64,000 nucleotides of DNA, taken from assembly GCA_019614645.1 (NCBI GenBank), contig JABWDB010000004.1, forward strand, positions 15,562,001 through 15,626,000, written 5' to 3'. Below are positions 1 to 14,000 of this stretch, in pieces. The notes beneath the pieces are model-generated. The model was not told the origin of the DNA and ran no database searches. It saw nothing but the letters and a program-made list of their open reading frames with translations. Both the position numbers and the translations under genes were made by a program. Position 1 is the stretch's first letter, and every line of letters starts with the position of its first letter. The stretch comes from Stratiolaelaps scimitus. Taxonomy: Eukaryota > Arthropoda > Arachnida > Mesostigmata > Laelapidae.

Positions 1-3000
1 GACGCCGCTGAGCGGCGGGTCTGAGCCGGGAAAATTGCTGCGAAGCAGGCAGCGCACGAGAGCCACCTACCCGACATCCGTCCGCATCAAATTCGTTGAA
101 TGTGTGGACGATGTGAATAGCCTCGAGCCATGGAATGGACGGAACAATAACGGTATAATAAAACTGTGAACGGGGATATTGGAACAACGATGTTCAGGAG
201 AGAAACGGGCGACACCGGACAAAGTAAACAGGTTCAGTTTAGTCGGCGACGTTTTTAACAAGAACCACAGCGAAGGAGGAAGACAACTATGTCGTACCAC
301 CAAAGAGGTTGCTTAACCAATATGATAATATAGGTACATTATTATTATTATTATTATTATTGTTATTAATTATTATAATTATTGTCCTGGCGAAGAGAGA
401 TGCTAATAATCGGGTGAGACGGTTACTCTTGTAGTTCATCCTCCACATGTCAATAACGCATATCCGTAGAAGTATGTGAAATATTGATGAAATGAGATGT
501 TGTTCAAATGAGGTTTACGTATCATTGAAAAGTCTTAGAAAAAAAAAAAAATAGGCTAGCGAATGCATTATACAAGTTCTCACGCCCGGCATCGTGGGCA
601 GTAACATCCCTCATCTTTTACAGATACATTGGTCTGAAGGATTTTGAAAACGTTCGTTTATGCCGAGTGTTTGGTGGAAGCCGTGAGCTGTGGAATCGAC
701 TAACCATATATCGATCCCTCGCCAGGTATCCGTCCATTCGACTGCATGGTCTCGGTTACAAAGGCTTCCGTGTCGACATTTGCGAGTTTCTCTTCATAGC
801 TATGTAGGACTGCTCGCTGCGCCGGGGTTGTTAGCAAATCAAAACGGCGTTCGAGATCCTCGATCACGAATGGTGTTTCTATTCATAGATATAGAATGCG
901 ATTCCTCACCGAGTTGTGTGAAAGTCCATTGTCATCGTCAAAAGAAATGTCGCTTTTACTCTATCTGGAGCTATGATCTGGCCTACGGTTAACTGGGGCC
1001 ATATAATCTGGATGCCATATGGTGCACACGGGGCTATTTTCATATTGAATAAGGGAATCGTGGTTGGCAGACTGACAGATCTCTTGGCTTTTCGATCCTG
1101 TCAGCAGCCACTGGCGCTTTGTGACAGCGCTTCGTTATATGGATCGTGGAAGACTGATCCGTGGCTGTGATTGTGAACCAAGGGTATGCAGACGTATTCA
1201 CATATTGTACGTCGCACTTTTCGAATTGCCCGGTATCTGCGTCTGACAGCCTACCTCCATACGTCATACAAAACATCATACGTTCAGTTTTTCTTCATAG
1301 TAACGTTCAACCCGAACATTTTCGCATAATAACTGTGGCGGGCGATTGCTGGAGATGAAAAGCGGATATAAACATGAAGGACTAAATGAACAAGGAATAT
1401 GAACTCAGTCACAATCAGGTGCTGGTTGTTCGGCATAGACGGCACGTCTGCTATGGGCACTCAGAAAATCTGTACATATATATATATATATATAATGCGG
1501 CACAAAAGTAGGCTTAAGAAAGAGTAAGTCGTCGGTTTGCAGTTGAAAGGCTACACGTTCACTTAGGAAATAATGGGTTTACTGTCTAAACATATGTTGT
1601 TTCAGTTGTAATCGCATTTCCTAGAATAGTTATCCTTTTCTCTCAAACCACAAATTTACGTTTTACCCTGTTGTAAGCCTACTTTGTACCCCTCCCCCGC
1701 GACGTGCGGGTCAATTTATCGCAACCCAGTGTAGACAAGTGGAAGCCCAGTGGGTCTAACTGGCCAGCCACATATTTAGTAGTTCGTTGGCCGCACTCGA
1801 AATAACCGAGATACACTCACTACAGTGAGTGCTGCGTCATGCGCCATGGTGACGTGTATGTTTTAATATATTGTAGCTTCTCAAAGGCGTGCGTGCGAGT
1901 GTGTGCGATTACGATGCTGACGTCTGCAACAGGTTCAGAGTTCGGAGGGACGTGATTCGCTTACTCTGTGGTACCCCCCCACTTACCCTAAACGGCGGCA
2001 CAATCTGCGGCTAAATCTGGCAAAACTGTGCTACAATAGCAACCTGACCAAGCGGCGGCGCAAACTTTTCAACTCTGCAAATAGTTCCGTGTTATTATAT
2101 ATGAAATTGGACCTCGAGCAGAAGCTGAACTCTGTTATGTGTATCTCTCTCTCTCTCACTCGGCCCCCACCTCTTGTTCTCTTTGAGCAAAGTATTGACG
2201 TCAATTCACTAATTAACAGTTCAGCCTATATCGTCTGCCTAGACAACAATAGTGCGCGGATAGCTGTATTTGAACATTTTCAAATGTTCGGGGTCAATAA
2301 ATAGGTAAAGATTTAGCGTTGATTCACGGCCGAGTTTCACGTAAAATCTGAAAGACTACTTGAACAGCCTCCCTGTATCTCTGAAAGGTAAATCGTAATC
2401 AGATAGGGTGGCCGTCGAGGACCGTTTCTCATCTCAGATATGAGCCACCTTTTTAGGGTGTGTTCGTTTTACAGCAAAATTCATTTTGCGTGCGGGCGAT
2501 AGACTCATTCGAGGTTAGCGATGCTATTGTAAGCTTAATAAATGCTTGTGAAATTAATTGATAATGACTATTTGTTTGAGTTTTATTATTTATTTAGGGG
2601 CGCATCAATTGACTGTATTGCAGAGCACACGACATTCGTATTAATTGGGCGGATACGTAACTTGTTTTGTAACCTTCAGGCATCATCTCGGGCGCTATAT
2701 TTTGGTTATAGTGTTTTTCAACCGTAAGCTATATAACGTGTAGTAGCACAGGGTTACATACGCGCCTGGACCGTAACGACAGAACATTTCTCAAAACGTA
2801 TGTAATTCGCCCTTGATGACCATAAGATCCACAACACTCAGCATAAGCACAAATTGTGTTAAACAGTTATCTAAGATACGGGCATAGCCATCTGTTCAAA
2901 GTCATGAATACCTTATCCTGTGTCAAATACACGAATTGCGCGAAGAACTTCTTCAGTGACCACAATTTAAGGATTTGCCCATTTGTGAGCACCTTAATTA

Positions 3001-6000
3001 GCGAAACTCGTACCGAGTGCGAAGGTTCGCAATCTGTTCGTATTCTGATCCCCAACAGCTCGGTATAATCTGCCTGTAATATACAATCACATCAGTGTCA
3101 ATTTTCTGAAAGTAGCTTAATGCTGAGCCGTTCAAATATATTTGATGGGGAAAAGACATTTAGTGATTATTTACATCAATAACGGGACATTTACAATGTC
3201 ATAATTGGATATCACGTATCAATTTAACTCAGGGATCAAGTATACTAAATGAGTAAGATGCGTATGAGTAAGAGATGAAAGAATCAAAAATGAATATCAG
3301 AGGTCTTCGTAAGTCAATACATTTTGGGGACCCCTTAAACGCCTACCCGAAAGTGAACATAGGATACTGTCGTTTATGCAAACTCGCTGTGAATACATCT
3401 CACAGCGCGTCAGATCACTCAGGTGGTATTCTCTCACTAGCTAGACAAGAGCGTTGGCCCGAATTGAGTAGTCCAGCCCTTGGATCAGTGCACTGCTGGT
3501 CGAAGGAACTTCATCATCATTCCTCATGATTCGTTTGAGCAGACTTAGGTCGGCTCTTTCCAGTAGAATCGCTACCTCCGTGTTAGCTTGAGCAGATGAC
3601 ATGGAGTCCCCCGCCTAACGCGCCGTACGAATCTACCCAGAATCCTTACTAGCAGAGAGGCGTATTACTCGTGGGGTGCCTACCAAGAAATCCGCTACAA
3701 CGATCTCAGATGTATTTGAGTTCGTCAGCATTTAGTAACGACGTGATTCACTTGTTAGCAGAAAGTTTAGGGAAGTGGAGATTGCAAGATTATTCTAATA
3801 AGATCTTTGACTGATGACAGCTTGGCACTTCAGCATTATCCGATTCCGATGATTCATCATTCATTTGTACGTATTAATGCATTCTCGATGATTGGCCTTA
3901 TAGATGCATGGGAAAATTCCCATGAAGAATAGACGGACGAGTGAGTGGAAATGCTTGAATATGTGTTGTCGACTTTCCAAAGAAAATTCCGAACAGGAAC
4001 GAAATAATGTTCTAACACCTCATACTCTACCCGTGTCACTTCGTTTATAGCCTTGGCTTCGACGTTTACTAATCTCCTACAATGCCAGAATGAAGCGACC
4101 ACTCAAGCATAGATGGTTGTGCATGGAGAGAAAGATACGAATAACATATTCCTGCAACACTTTCTAAAGCTGTCTCTATCACCGCTGATATCAAAGAACT
4201 GATATGCGCACCACGGCCAATTCGATATAGTCCTTGGCATACCACATGGAATGGTAACCTAATGTACAGAATATTGGCAAGCAGAAAATCCGTAATCCGA
4301 TTCCACATCGTATTGAAAATGTCCGCGGTTCGGGCCAACATCCTGAACATATTGCCAAATATTATATTTAGAATGGAGCGCTGTAAATACAATAGAGAGA
4401 TTCTAGGGGCTTTCAGGAGGTATTAGATTTTTTTTATTTAAATGAAACTACCAACACTGAACAGCAGTAGGCAATACGCTAGCACGGAAGAACCAGCCCT
4501 GACCGAACGGCGCTGTCTGATGAATATTTATATTTTTTATGAAGTTCTTCTTTATCCTCGAACTCGCCCTTCTATTTTGTATCCGTAGCGCAGCCGCTTC
4601 GTAGAGATGATATTTCCGGTCTCTTTGCATTTCAACCTGAAAATATATCCTAGTAAATTTTCCGGCCAAATTCCCAGCTAACAACCACGGTACAACTGCT
4701 TTCGGCATTACATTCAATAACCGAGCCCCATCCCATCTAAGGGACATTGACTCAACTACTGACTAGCTTGTGTTTTAAGTATGAATTAGTGGTGTTAACT
4801 ATTTTACGAGTTTTTGTATCTGAATACTCAAAGAAAGGAAAATATAATAAGGAGCGGACCAAGCTACGGAAGTACGGCGCACTCCAGGCAACCCACCAAG
4901 CGCGCAGGATCTTTCCTTCTCCAACGCCTCTCCCTCGCTGTACAGAGACGCAATACGAGATTGATTGCGTTTGGCTATTCTAGCGATCTGAGTTATGCGC
5001 CGGGGATAGAGTCTGCCGCCGTCAGCGGTCGGCAATCAGAATATACGTTAGTATTTTTAGGAATATAATCGTGTAACAATCAAACACGTTTGTGCAATAG
5101 TGAGATACTATTCGTACAGGACCATCGGAATATATATCCAGGTTATATATTTAGTTATGTTAGTCATAGGTGACAAAAGTACAATAATGAGGGAAAATTG
5201 GCCGCTCCTTCTTAGAGGCGCGGACAACTCGATTGTAAATATAATATATGTGAGTTGACAGTTCAGTTCGGCTACCGCCATCGATGAGAACAGACGCGGG
5301 CTCCGTGTCTAGGTAACGGGGACGTATGTCGTGATACAGCACCAGGACTCGCCGCACCAGACGAATTAATCGACTGAGTAACTAGCTCCGCTACCGGAGC
5401 GAGAAAACGCCCCTGTTGCAAGCCTTTCGCCTCCCCATACGATCATCTAACAATCTTTCACAGGTGGGTCGACATTTGCAGTAATTTGCAACATGAATAA
5501 ATTCACTTATACCATATGACTGTTGCTGTCTGTTCCAGTTCGGGATTTTTCGTCTAGCCTTCGCTCCCAATGCAAGCGTATGAATTCGCAAAATGCCCTG
5601 TCTCCGATTATCATTATTATTATCGTGTTAATCCTTGGGTGATTTTCCAGGCTCGGCATCAGCACGTGTCTATGTCCGTCAAGGCCGAATACTGGTCACA
5701 CACGCAAACGCACCAAGCCGTATGTGGGGCTTGAGATGGCGGCAGACATGCTATCCGAGTTAATTTTACGATTTAAGCTTCTCTGAACGACAGATAGGCA
5801 CACCGCCAAGTCCATGGGATACGATTGAATAGAGCTGTTTATTATGGAAACGCGAGCCTCAATAATTTCCCGCGCACAATAACAATGGCTCGCGCCGTGA
5901 CAGACCTGGCAGCCGGCAGGCAGAACCGTTTACCGTTGCATGCGCTCCGTAGAGGAAGAAGGCTCTTGCCGGGACACCCAGACAGCAGACTCGAACTACA

Positions 6001-6680
6001 GTAGAGATTTTCCTTCTGCATTGAATTTACATAGAGCGTGGTTTCTCTCTCTCTCTCTCACTCCCTATTCATCGCATTGACAGCTGGCATGTCATAGGCG
6101 TCGAACAGCAGTTTGGGAGACGTTATCAAGAAGCGCTCAGTTTAAACGGCGAAAGGAAATTCGCCCTTCTATCGGGACAGAGTTAAACATCATTTTTATT
6201 TCTCTCCTCTCGAGTATCTATACTCTAAGGACATGGCTACGTTCGAATAGATTCCGAGGAATTAATATTCCCCTTTTTTTTCGACAGCCTCTTCAATAAA
6301 TTGCAGTGGCCTGATTGAATGTTGTAGCCTCAGAGGGAATTTCTTCGGCATGTATTCGTTGCGCACGTGGCAACTATAACCATTTCTCCAACCTGTTAAA
6401 CTATGTTCAATACATCCAGGTAGTAGGCCATCTTTTTTCCATCTCTCAATGACGATATTTGTACCGTATCGTCCACGGGTAAGGTGGGGGAGGATGACCT
6501 CAAATAGTTACGGGCAAACAAACCGATTTCTTCTAAAATTGCTTTGACTGCCTGCGGAGCCTAGGACACCGGACTTGCACAACAACCATAATAATATGAG
6601 CACGCTGCGCAGCAACCTTTTCAATGGTGTGAATATTATGATACTTTCTCGTCGTCTAATTATGTTCCCAGTGTATCAAT

Positions 6681-6836
6681 GGCCACAAGGCCATTTCCGA
6701 GGTTTCAGCCTCAGCAAAAAAAGAGCATCCACCGTACTTATATATATATATATGTAAAATAGCACGGTGACTGCTTTTCTTTTTGCTGGAGCTGAAACCG
6801 GTCACCGTAAACGCTTCGGAAATGGGCTGATGGCCA
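6681..6836. repeat. foldback / hairpin element with TA apex
   Basis: The left arm (about 6681-6745) and right arm (about 6751-6836) are imperfect reverse complements. The blocks GGCCA..CCATTTCCGA, GGTTTCAGC, CAGCAAAAA and CACCGT appear in one arm and in reverse complement in the other, meeting at a self-complementary (TA)n apex. The right arm carries about 12 extra bases. The structure suits a foldback MITE or a precursor-like RNA hairpin. Flanking target duplications were not found. Confidence 0.6.
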
Positions 6837-7087
6837 ATATATCTTTGTACTCCAAGAACCATGTTGCCAGCACAAGGGAGCTTTTTAAACACAAACCGTT
6901 TTCCAAATATGGTGTCTCTGAAATATACATTACGCATAAACTAACGCTATTAGCGTCTTCGATCAGAGAAGTCACCTCGTCGGTCGTCGGCAGGGACACA
7001 GCTTGGATAAATCGACCGGGTGTCCCAGGTTCAAATCCTATCGTGGCCTCAGTGAAGTGTGGAGTCTCCCTCCCGGCAGCGATCAAA

Positions 7088-7088
<1 letters not shown>

Positions 7089-7132
<44 letters not shown>
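7089..7132. repeat. (TA)22 microsatellite
   Basis: About 44 bases of pure TA dinucleotide are visible. The tract sits about 50 bases after a tRNA-like box B (GGTTCAAATCC, 7028-7038), so it may be the expanded tail of a decayed SINE. Confidence 0.9.
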
Positions 7133-7133
<1 letters not shown>

Positions 7134-8084
7134 CTGTGCAGTCTAATTGTGTTGAACGATGGTTGTTTTCCGTTGTGTTGACACTTGACCGCAAGGGTGT
7201 GTATTGTATAAACCGCACCTATAATTTTAGCAAATAAAGACCCTGTTGTTTGTCTATCTAATTGTGTATTTCATGAATACGTGTTTGTTCCACAGGCACG
7301 GACTCCAAGTAATAAATACAAAGTAAACTGCTTCCTCATAGCCCCCCGCGAGTTCTGGTCTCTTGGATTCCCTTAATAATAATAATAACTATGAACGACG
7401 TGTCCGCCGGAGGATCGCTCTGGAACGAACTAGCTTTCGAGAGCTGGATCACAGGCGGCTCACGTGCTCGTGTTCGATTTGCATGGGAGTCGCCATTTTG
7501 CCAACAGTTCAGCATAATAAAACTAAATTTAATACGCATAGTGGTATTTATTTATAAGAGTCTACTTTGCGCAAAGAATTCGGAATTGACTTCGAAGAGA
7601 TTGGGGGGCAACCATTTTTAAATTAATAATTCATTCACATTTTTTGTACGGTTATTATAAATTACATCCTATACATTAGACGATACCTTATCATAATATA
7701 TCCCGTCTTGGACCGTCGTCATGGGCCGTTTATTTTAAAACATAATAGATAACCTCTATATATATATATATATATACGCGCCGTCAAATAACGCTATAAA
7801 CATGTGTACAGCTCACTGTTAAACATGAGATGCTCTCTCTAATGACAAGTGTATAAACTATAATATATATATTACAAAAATACTACAAGGCTCATATTAT
7901 CCGAACTGAATTGATTATTAACCTAGAACCTGATTATCTGCATTCATTTTCGCGTGAAAAAGACGATGTTATACAAACATGAAAATTCCCGCCATTGCAT
8001 TGAAATTCGTTGTCGAGAAGGGAGGATGCAGAGACGGAATATGACCGCCGCTCTCTTTCAAACATCGCGCCGTGTTGTCTGCAG

Positions 8085-8150
8085 CGCCACTGGCGGCGGC
8101 GGCGGCGGCCGCGGCTGCCGCCGCCGTCGCCGCCGCCGCCGCCACCCGCC
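8085..8150. repeat. GGC/GCC triplet tract in a GC-rich island
   Basis: Short runs of GGC then GCC triplets form a GC-rich island in otherwise AT-rich DNA. It could be part of a promoter or 5' UTR, but no coding exon follows within several kilobases on either strand. Open frames over it code only for glycine, arginine or alanine runs. Confidence 0.6.
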
Positions 8151-9832
8151 TGATCGACTGACTGGTGATCGTCAGTTTAAACGAAGCATCTATAGTGGTC
8201 ATCACCACATCAAATAAGACCATCCCACATCAACAGTGGCTCTGGTGTCCTGACGGGCTAGTCGCTATCGAACAGCAGAAGGCGACAGAATTCGGCCGGT
8301 GCTCGCCGGTGCTAGATGCCACTGACGAGAGCTGTCTGTGACAATCAATTGATGGTTCTTGTGAAGGGTGTCCAACTGTCGATCCGTGTGCGTCAGTGAG
8401 TGAAGTTGCCTGAACGGCAATTGACGGTTGGCTACTCGGCAGTGTGAAGCAGCCGCCACAGTGGAGGGCGCCAACGGAACTCGAATGGTAGGATTCCGGC
8501 TCGTGCTATTCGCTACGTGCAAAAATATACTTGAAAACTTTTTTCCTCTTGTTCAACATGCGACATGCAACAGGCTTGTTATGACAGCCTAGAAAACAAC
8601 GGAGCCTGCAATAACTCTGCTGTGTGCTCTGTCGTTCGATTGGTGTTGAGCGAGAGCGAATCTGCCATCGTCATACTGATGTCGTAGCTGCTGACAGAAT
8701 CGTGGTGTTGCTTATTTTCTCTAGCTGGCTATTTTCGACAACGTTGTTTATTGATCTTCCATATAATTGTATCAGCGAGTCATATCAAGTCGAACGCTGT
8801 TGCCGTCACTGTCTACTGGCTGCCGGTGTGTTCATTTGTCTGGTTATCAGCCCGGCTTGCTATGTTGTTTGGCAAGTGTTTAGCAAACGCTTACTGAACG
8901 TTTTCGATGACAGAAGAAGAATTATTTGAAGTGGCTGACACTTGCCTTGGAAAGAGATTTTCTTTTTTTTTGTGATAACTTCCGTGTATAAATACATTCT
9001 AACAAGTACTTAGAAGCTGTGTGATAACATATTTCTGAACGTATTTAAACGAAAGCTATAACATAACGCAACAACTCACGATGGAGTATTTCTAGTAAGC
9101 GAATATTCGGTTATAATTATTGTTTTTGTTGCTGTTGTTGTTATCGATGTTGTCGTTATTGTTATTATTATTATCGACATTCGTGATGTCGTTCTTAGAG
9201 AATCAGATCGGCAGTTCCAAACAGAGGCCCATTCCTCCTCTCTCTCACTCTCTCTCTCCATATATATATATATATATATATATCTTTTTCTCTTTCTTTC
9301 TTTACTTCTCCCTGTCGCTATTTCTCTGTCACTCTTTTGTCTCTCTACATCGTCGGTCTCGATCGACCATCGACAGGTCAAACGGACGACCCACTGGAGG
9401 AAATAGCCTAAACAAAAGTCGTTTTTCGTTTCCTTGGCGTGGTTATCGTCCAAGTGTTGCCGGCCGACCGAGCGGGTCACCACCCGGCCAGCCTGCTTGA
9501 CTACTACATGATGGAATGTACTGCTCCCCAGCAGAAAGCTACGCCTCGTCCCAGTTCATTCGTATGTCTTCGACTCTCCTCGCAGAGCGGGAGCGTCGAC
9601 GGCATTCACGTTGACGCTAGCGAGCTAGCTAAATAGCTGCAGGGTTGAACAACAAGAGAGGTTCTGCGTTGGTTCGACTTTACCCATTGGCACACATCAC
9701 ATTCTCCCGTTCACTTGCTTACGATTTGTTCTGTCGGGTGTGTTGGTATGTATATGTGCGGATGTTCGCGCCTTTATGTGCCCAGAAGCAGAGAACGGTT
9801 ATTGCAACCCCTGAGGGTGACAACAACTGATC

Positions 9833-9835
<3 letters not shown>

Positions 9836-9870
<35 letters not shown>
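9836..9870. repeat. (TA)n microsatellite
   Basis: About 35 bases of pure TA dinucleotide. Similar tracts recur throughout the window; the main ones are listed separately. Confidence 0.85.
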
Positions 9871-9871
<1 letters not shown>

Positions 9872-10611
9872 GCGATGAGTTGTTTGATTACTATTATTAT
9901 GTGTCGAACTTCGTTTGTTTCTGATAACGCTTCGAAGAAGCCAGGAGAGGAAAAAGACCCACATACGAAGTTGATTCGACTGTTGTAAAAAAGTATGCAC
10001 CCTTCGAGTGCGAAGTTCTGCGACCGAAGTGTATCCATGTATCTCAGCATGTATCTATGGTGTTGGCTGTACCTGACCAGAACAAAATCAAGAGCTGATT
10101 GGCAAGCATTTCCTCAACTAATATACTCATTCGTTGAGCTAGCATATTTAATATCGATTTCATGTCGATAGCTCGCATATCGATTTCATGTAAATCCTTA
10201 AGATCTCAGTTGAAATATCTTGCTGATGTCTCAACTGTATGTTAAACACAGGACGAACTTGCACGAAGTGGCCCCGTCGCAACGGGTCAGCTAGTTTTGT
10301 TATTTACCGAAATGACTTGCACCTCCTTCTCAAAGGTGCTTTGTTGACGGCTTGTTGTTACTGCTATGTGACCAATGTCAGCCTCGTTTTTCCCGGTATG
10401 AGTTCGGTAGCGTGCATTTCCATAGCGAGTTAGGTTGTCCCAGGAGTATCATGTAGCCTGTCATTCTGATGATAATTGATTGACCTCAAATCCGCTTTAT
10501 GGAGCGCCAAATATACTCAATATCATCTTATACACATAGATACAAGTATAGCTTCGAGACGTGAGTTGTTTTGGTGTTAAAGCCTATAATATTTATCCGT
10601 TTCGCACAAAT

Positions 10612-11040
10612 TCAAGCTGACGCAGGGTATCTTTGAAGGAAGCCACCCATGAAAAGCTCATTGGCAGATGACACAAATCCTGGTTGGGGCCCTTCCACGA
10701 GTCTAACAGTACTGCAGAGGCTGGTGACAACAGGCAGCAACATATAATCTGTTTCGTTTTTGCTGCTACACCTATGTAGACTGCAGGTCACTTGATGTTG
10801 TAGGACAAGAATGTATTTCTCGGGTACATGTAGGCCATGTATTTTGTCGAAATAGAAGCACCTGGATTGAAGGTTTACATGAATAGTATGCTGATCATGT
10901 TCAGTAAACTGTAATACCAGTTTCGCTTTGCTGGTTAACATTGGCATTTTGACAGCACAAGACACGTGTATATCACCAGAGCTGAAAAGTGTAAGCAATC
11001 CTATTGCCATAAAGAAACTATGAAATATAACCCTATACAT
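10612..11040 (-). CDS. hypothetical secreted protein, weakly supported
   Basis: I do not recognise this 142-residue open frame. It starts at an ATG preceded by an in-frame TAG, so it is complete as a single exon. The first 28 residues look like a signal peptide: a basic start, a hydrophobic FFMAIGLLTLF core, then small residues before a cysteine. The rest has five further cysteines and one N-glycosylation sequon (NET), with mixed composition and no low-complexity run. No neighbour or splice signal adds support, and an ORF of this size can arise by chance in 64 kb. A small secreted protein is possible. Confidence 0.25.
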   Translation of the reverse strand: MYRVIFHSFFMAIGLLTLFSSGDIHVSCAVKMPMLTSKAKLVLQFTEHDQHTIHVNLQSRCFYFDKIHGLHVPEKYILVLQHQVTCSLHRCSSKNETDYMLLPVVTSLCSTVRLVEGPQPGFVSSANELFMGGFLQRYPASA

Positions 11041-14000
11041 ATCATATTGAATATTCTATTCTCGTGCTTCGCGATGCCGAGTCGACGGATCGTTAATTCG
11101 TTAGGGACAACTCATTGAGCGAGCTTGCTATTATTTATGGGGTTTTTATCGATTTCGTCTGGACATATTATAATATCATCTTCGCTTACATAAATTCCAT
11201 TACGTGAATACTGAATATCGAGTCGAACTGATTATTGATTCACAATTCAATAAAAACATAATTAATAGTACTCTAGTGTTCGCGGTGAACTCAAGTTTCT
11301 GTGCTACTGCCCTTATTGATCTGTATAGTCTATCGTGTCTGTCTCGCCTCGTTAGAACGTACCTGTGTGTGTGGTGATGGTTTAGCGTGAGTGTATTATT
11401 ATGATGATGATTATTATTATATACTATCGACTGGTAAATGTGCAGCTTCTCTTTAGTTGGTGTAAATTTTAGGCCTAGACAACTTTGGTTTTGGCTATCC
11501 AAAGTCGTTGACGTGTCATCGATTTGAGTTCCCCGAAGTAGAAGTCTATGAAGGATTTGTTGTTCTACTCTTGTTTTTTTGACGGTAGCCTGCCAAACAA
11601 CTAGAAGGGGCTCATAAGAAGAATCAACGTCTTTGGAGTTCACTAGCCCAGCTAATTAGTGGTAAGCATTATTACAGAAATTGACCAATTGTAGTTGCCA
11701 TGCCCTATTGCCGGTTTCCATTTTCCCAAGATAGCTCATATTGTCGTGCGCTTTTGTAGTAAATACATCGCTGACGTAGCACTTCACTAAGTGAGGGCGA
11801 TAATTCAAACGAATTCAGTTGGTCACCTATCGGACCACAATCCCACTAAAACCACGTTCACTTGCTGAACACAAATAGTTTACAGAATATTGTGTGTGCC
11901 GATTATACGAGCGTGTTCGAAATCCCAAGCGTTTAACGATGTTCACAATACAACATTGACAATTGGTATCAGATAGCAGCCGCTACAGCACTTATATCAT
12001 CGTTAAGAAATGTCAGTATCTGGCCGATGTCGATAACCAGCATCCAAAACTGTCTTTCACCGCTATAAACTTGCCTCGTGTCAAGTGATCGTTCGTGTGA
12101 TCAGTATTAGAACATAAACACTGTGGAAATGCGTGAAATTGTAGACGTTTGACACTTGCATCTTGATATTGGCAAAGCAAACAACCCAGCCAAGATTGGA
12201 GACAAGGGCAAGTTAATGCATTGCTTCGGTTCCGTTCGAGCTGTGCATTGTGTTACGGTACAACACGGCAATAAACCGATCGGATCGTATCGACATTCAT
12301 CGTAGAAAATTACAGGCGGATGACAAGCGATCATCGGCAATGATCGCAAAAAGAAACGTGTTTACTCGAAATTGTTCCATGTGGCAAAAGCATAATGGAA
12401 CAGGTGTACATCTGTGCCGCTGCGAGATACGCACAATGTTCTCTTTTGATGCATGCACGGTCTTTGCAAGAGGTGACCGCCTCGGAGAATTGATCAAGTG
12501 TTATCGCGTCCCCTTCCAGTGAACGCAATTCGTACTCGACAATCTATCTATTGTGCTAAATAAAGCGGCTCATTCGTGAAGGTACACATTTGATGAATCG
12601 AATAGCCGCTTAGTGTTCGAGTTATGTCCCCGTGATGATGGTCAAATCCGGCTGGTCTCAGCAAGGTGTGAAGGTTCTTCCTACCACTGACACTTGTCGT
12701 AGTAATACCGCCGTACGAATAGGTAGCGAGGAGCGTCTGACGGACGAAAAGCTGGGGAACCAGTTTTGTCACGGCAACAAAACTTTACCGGTTAAGTCCT
12801 GTCAACAATTTTCGGCTCGTTCGACATTTATTTGCTTTTTTATCTGCTTGTTCCCTTGTTTCACTTGTGACGAACGGTCATTTACGTCGATTTTTTACAG
12901 AATACAGACTGTAGTGAATTCAATTCTTTGAGATCCTGCTCTCGCTTTCATTTCCAGAGCTTATTTTTACGTCACAGAATATATATATACATATATTAAG
13001 AAAGAAGTTATACTTGTTCTATAGACAATAGATGAAGTGTACTCATTTTTGGTGGTCGGATTTGAATTGGCAACCTTTATGTATATAATGCTTGATTTCA
13101 GATTACCTCTGTTTCACGCGTACCCGTTTCAGTATCTCTGTATTGTCTCTGTATAACGGGTGATCCTTGGCCATTCTTGTTGTGTGTTCTGACGGAATCT
13201 TATTTTCGGAGGTGTCCCTTTTGCTTGGTAAACGACGCGAACTTCCTCCCCTTTAATCGGCATCATTCCCATTGTCCGCAGCCCGTAACGGGACTATTGA
13301 CACGCCTTGTCTTTCATTTGCATCTATCGTCCTCTATTATTTTCGACTAAGATTTCCGGCTATTCTTTATTCGTTGGGTAAGTTGCTTCATTTTTCTTTG
13401 ACATTATTAAAGCGTGTTGTTGAAAACGCTGCATTAGGCTCTGCACACCAGGTTCCGTGTTATGTCGAGTGTTGCAAACGTTTGCGCATTGATGTAATGC
13501 TGTGTAGACGGGATGCACGCGGCTTGCCTGGAGGCATTCGAAGGACTGGGAGAACAGAACGAAAACCTCGGCAAGATAATGAGTTTAGTGTAGTGTAGAT
13601 TTCTCCGAGGCTTTCTTCGATCGGGTGCGCGACACAAGGGCGAAATGGTAATGGGAGTGTTGTAATATTCCACTGAGAAGAACTTCATTCGTGCAACAGA
13701 TGAACTAGAGTCGAAATTTTAGATCAGCTGAGCAGCTCAACTTCCGAATTATAGTTTACGCTAGGCGGGGAACCCCAATCGGAATCGGTACACGGCAACC
13801 CACCACCGGCAACGCACAAGAATCCCTACAACCTGATCGCCAGTATAGTACAACGGCTCTTCCTCGCCCTTTCGTTGCACCACGCATACCGTCCATGAGG
13901 GTTTTCGATCTGATTTTCATCTTTTCTGACAGAGTTCTATTCGGGGGTAAGCCTTCTATTTGATCTTCGAAGATTGGCTGAGAACCTTTTAAAAGCGGTG

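Larger units (their letters stand above)
1..10611. other. gene-poor region, no recognisable coding exon
   Basis: I read both strands and found no ORF with a recognisable domain or a convincing exon chain. The stretch contains (TA)n tracts near 1476-1494, 7089-7132, 9260-9283 and 9836-9870, an inverted-repeat element at 6681-6836, a tRNA-like box B at 7028-7038 and a GC-rich triplet island at about 8085-8150. Open frames over the microsatellites code for low-complexity IYIYIY runs and are artefacts. A 15-bp direct repeat (ATATCGATTTCATGT) occurs at 10151-10165 and 10177-10191. Confidence 0.6.

Noticed and set aside
7000..7060. Possible tRNA gene
   Set aside because: Box B is good (GGTTCAAATCC), but no acceptor stem or box A at proper spacing could be paired; read as a decayed pol III repeat.
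6767..7237. Overlapping open frames of 156 (plus) and 138 (minus) codons
   Set aside because: Both run through the foldback arm and a (TA)22 tract coding for YIYIYI; neither has a recognisable domain.
9076..9500. Open frames on both strands around 9.1-9.5 kb
   Set aside because: They consist of GTT/ATT, CT and TA simple repeats giving leucine, isoleucine and serine runs.
11200..11643. 147-codon minus-strand frame
   Set aside because: Its middle is an NNNHHHNN run over an ATT/ATG simple repeat, it lacks an ATG at its start and the rest is not recognisable.
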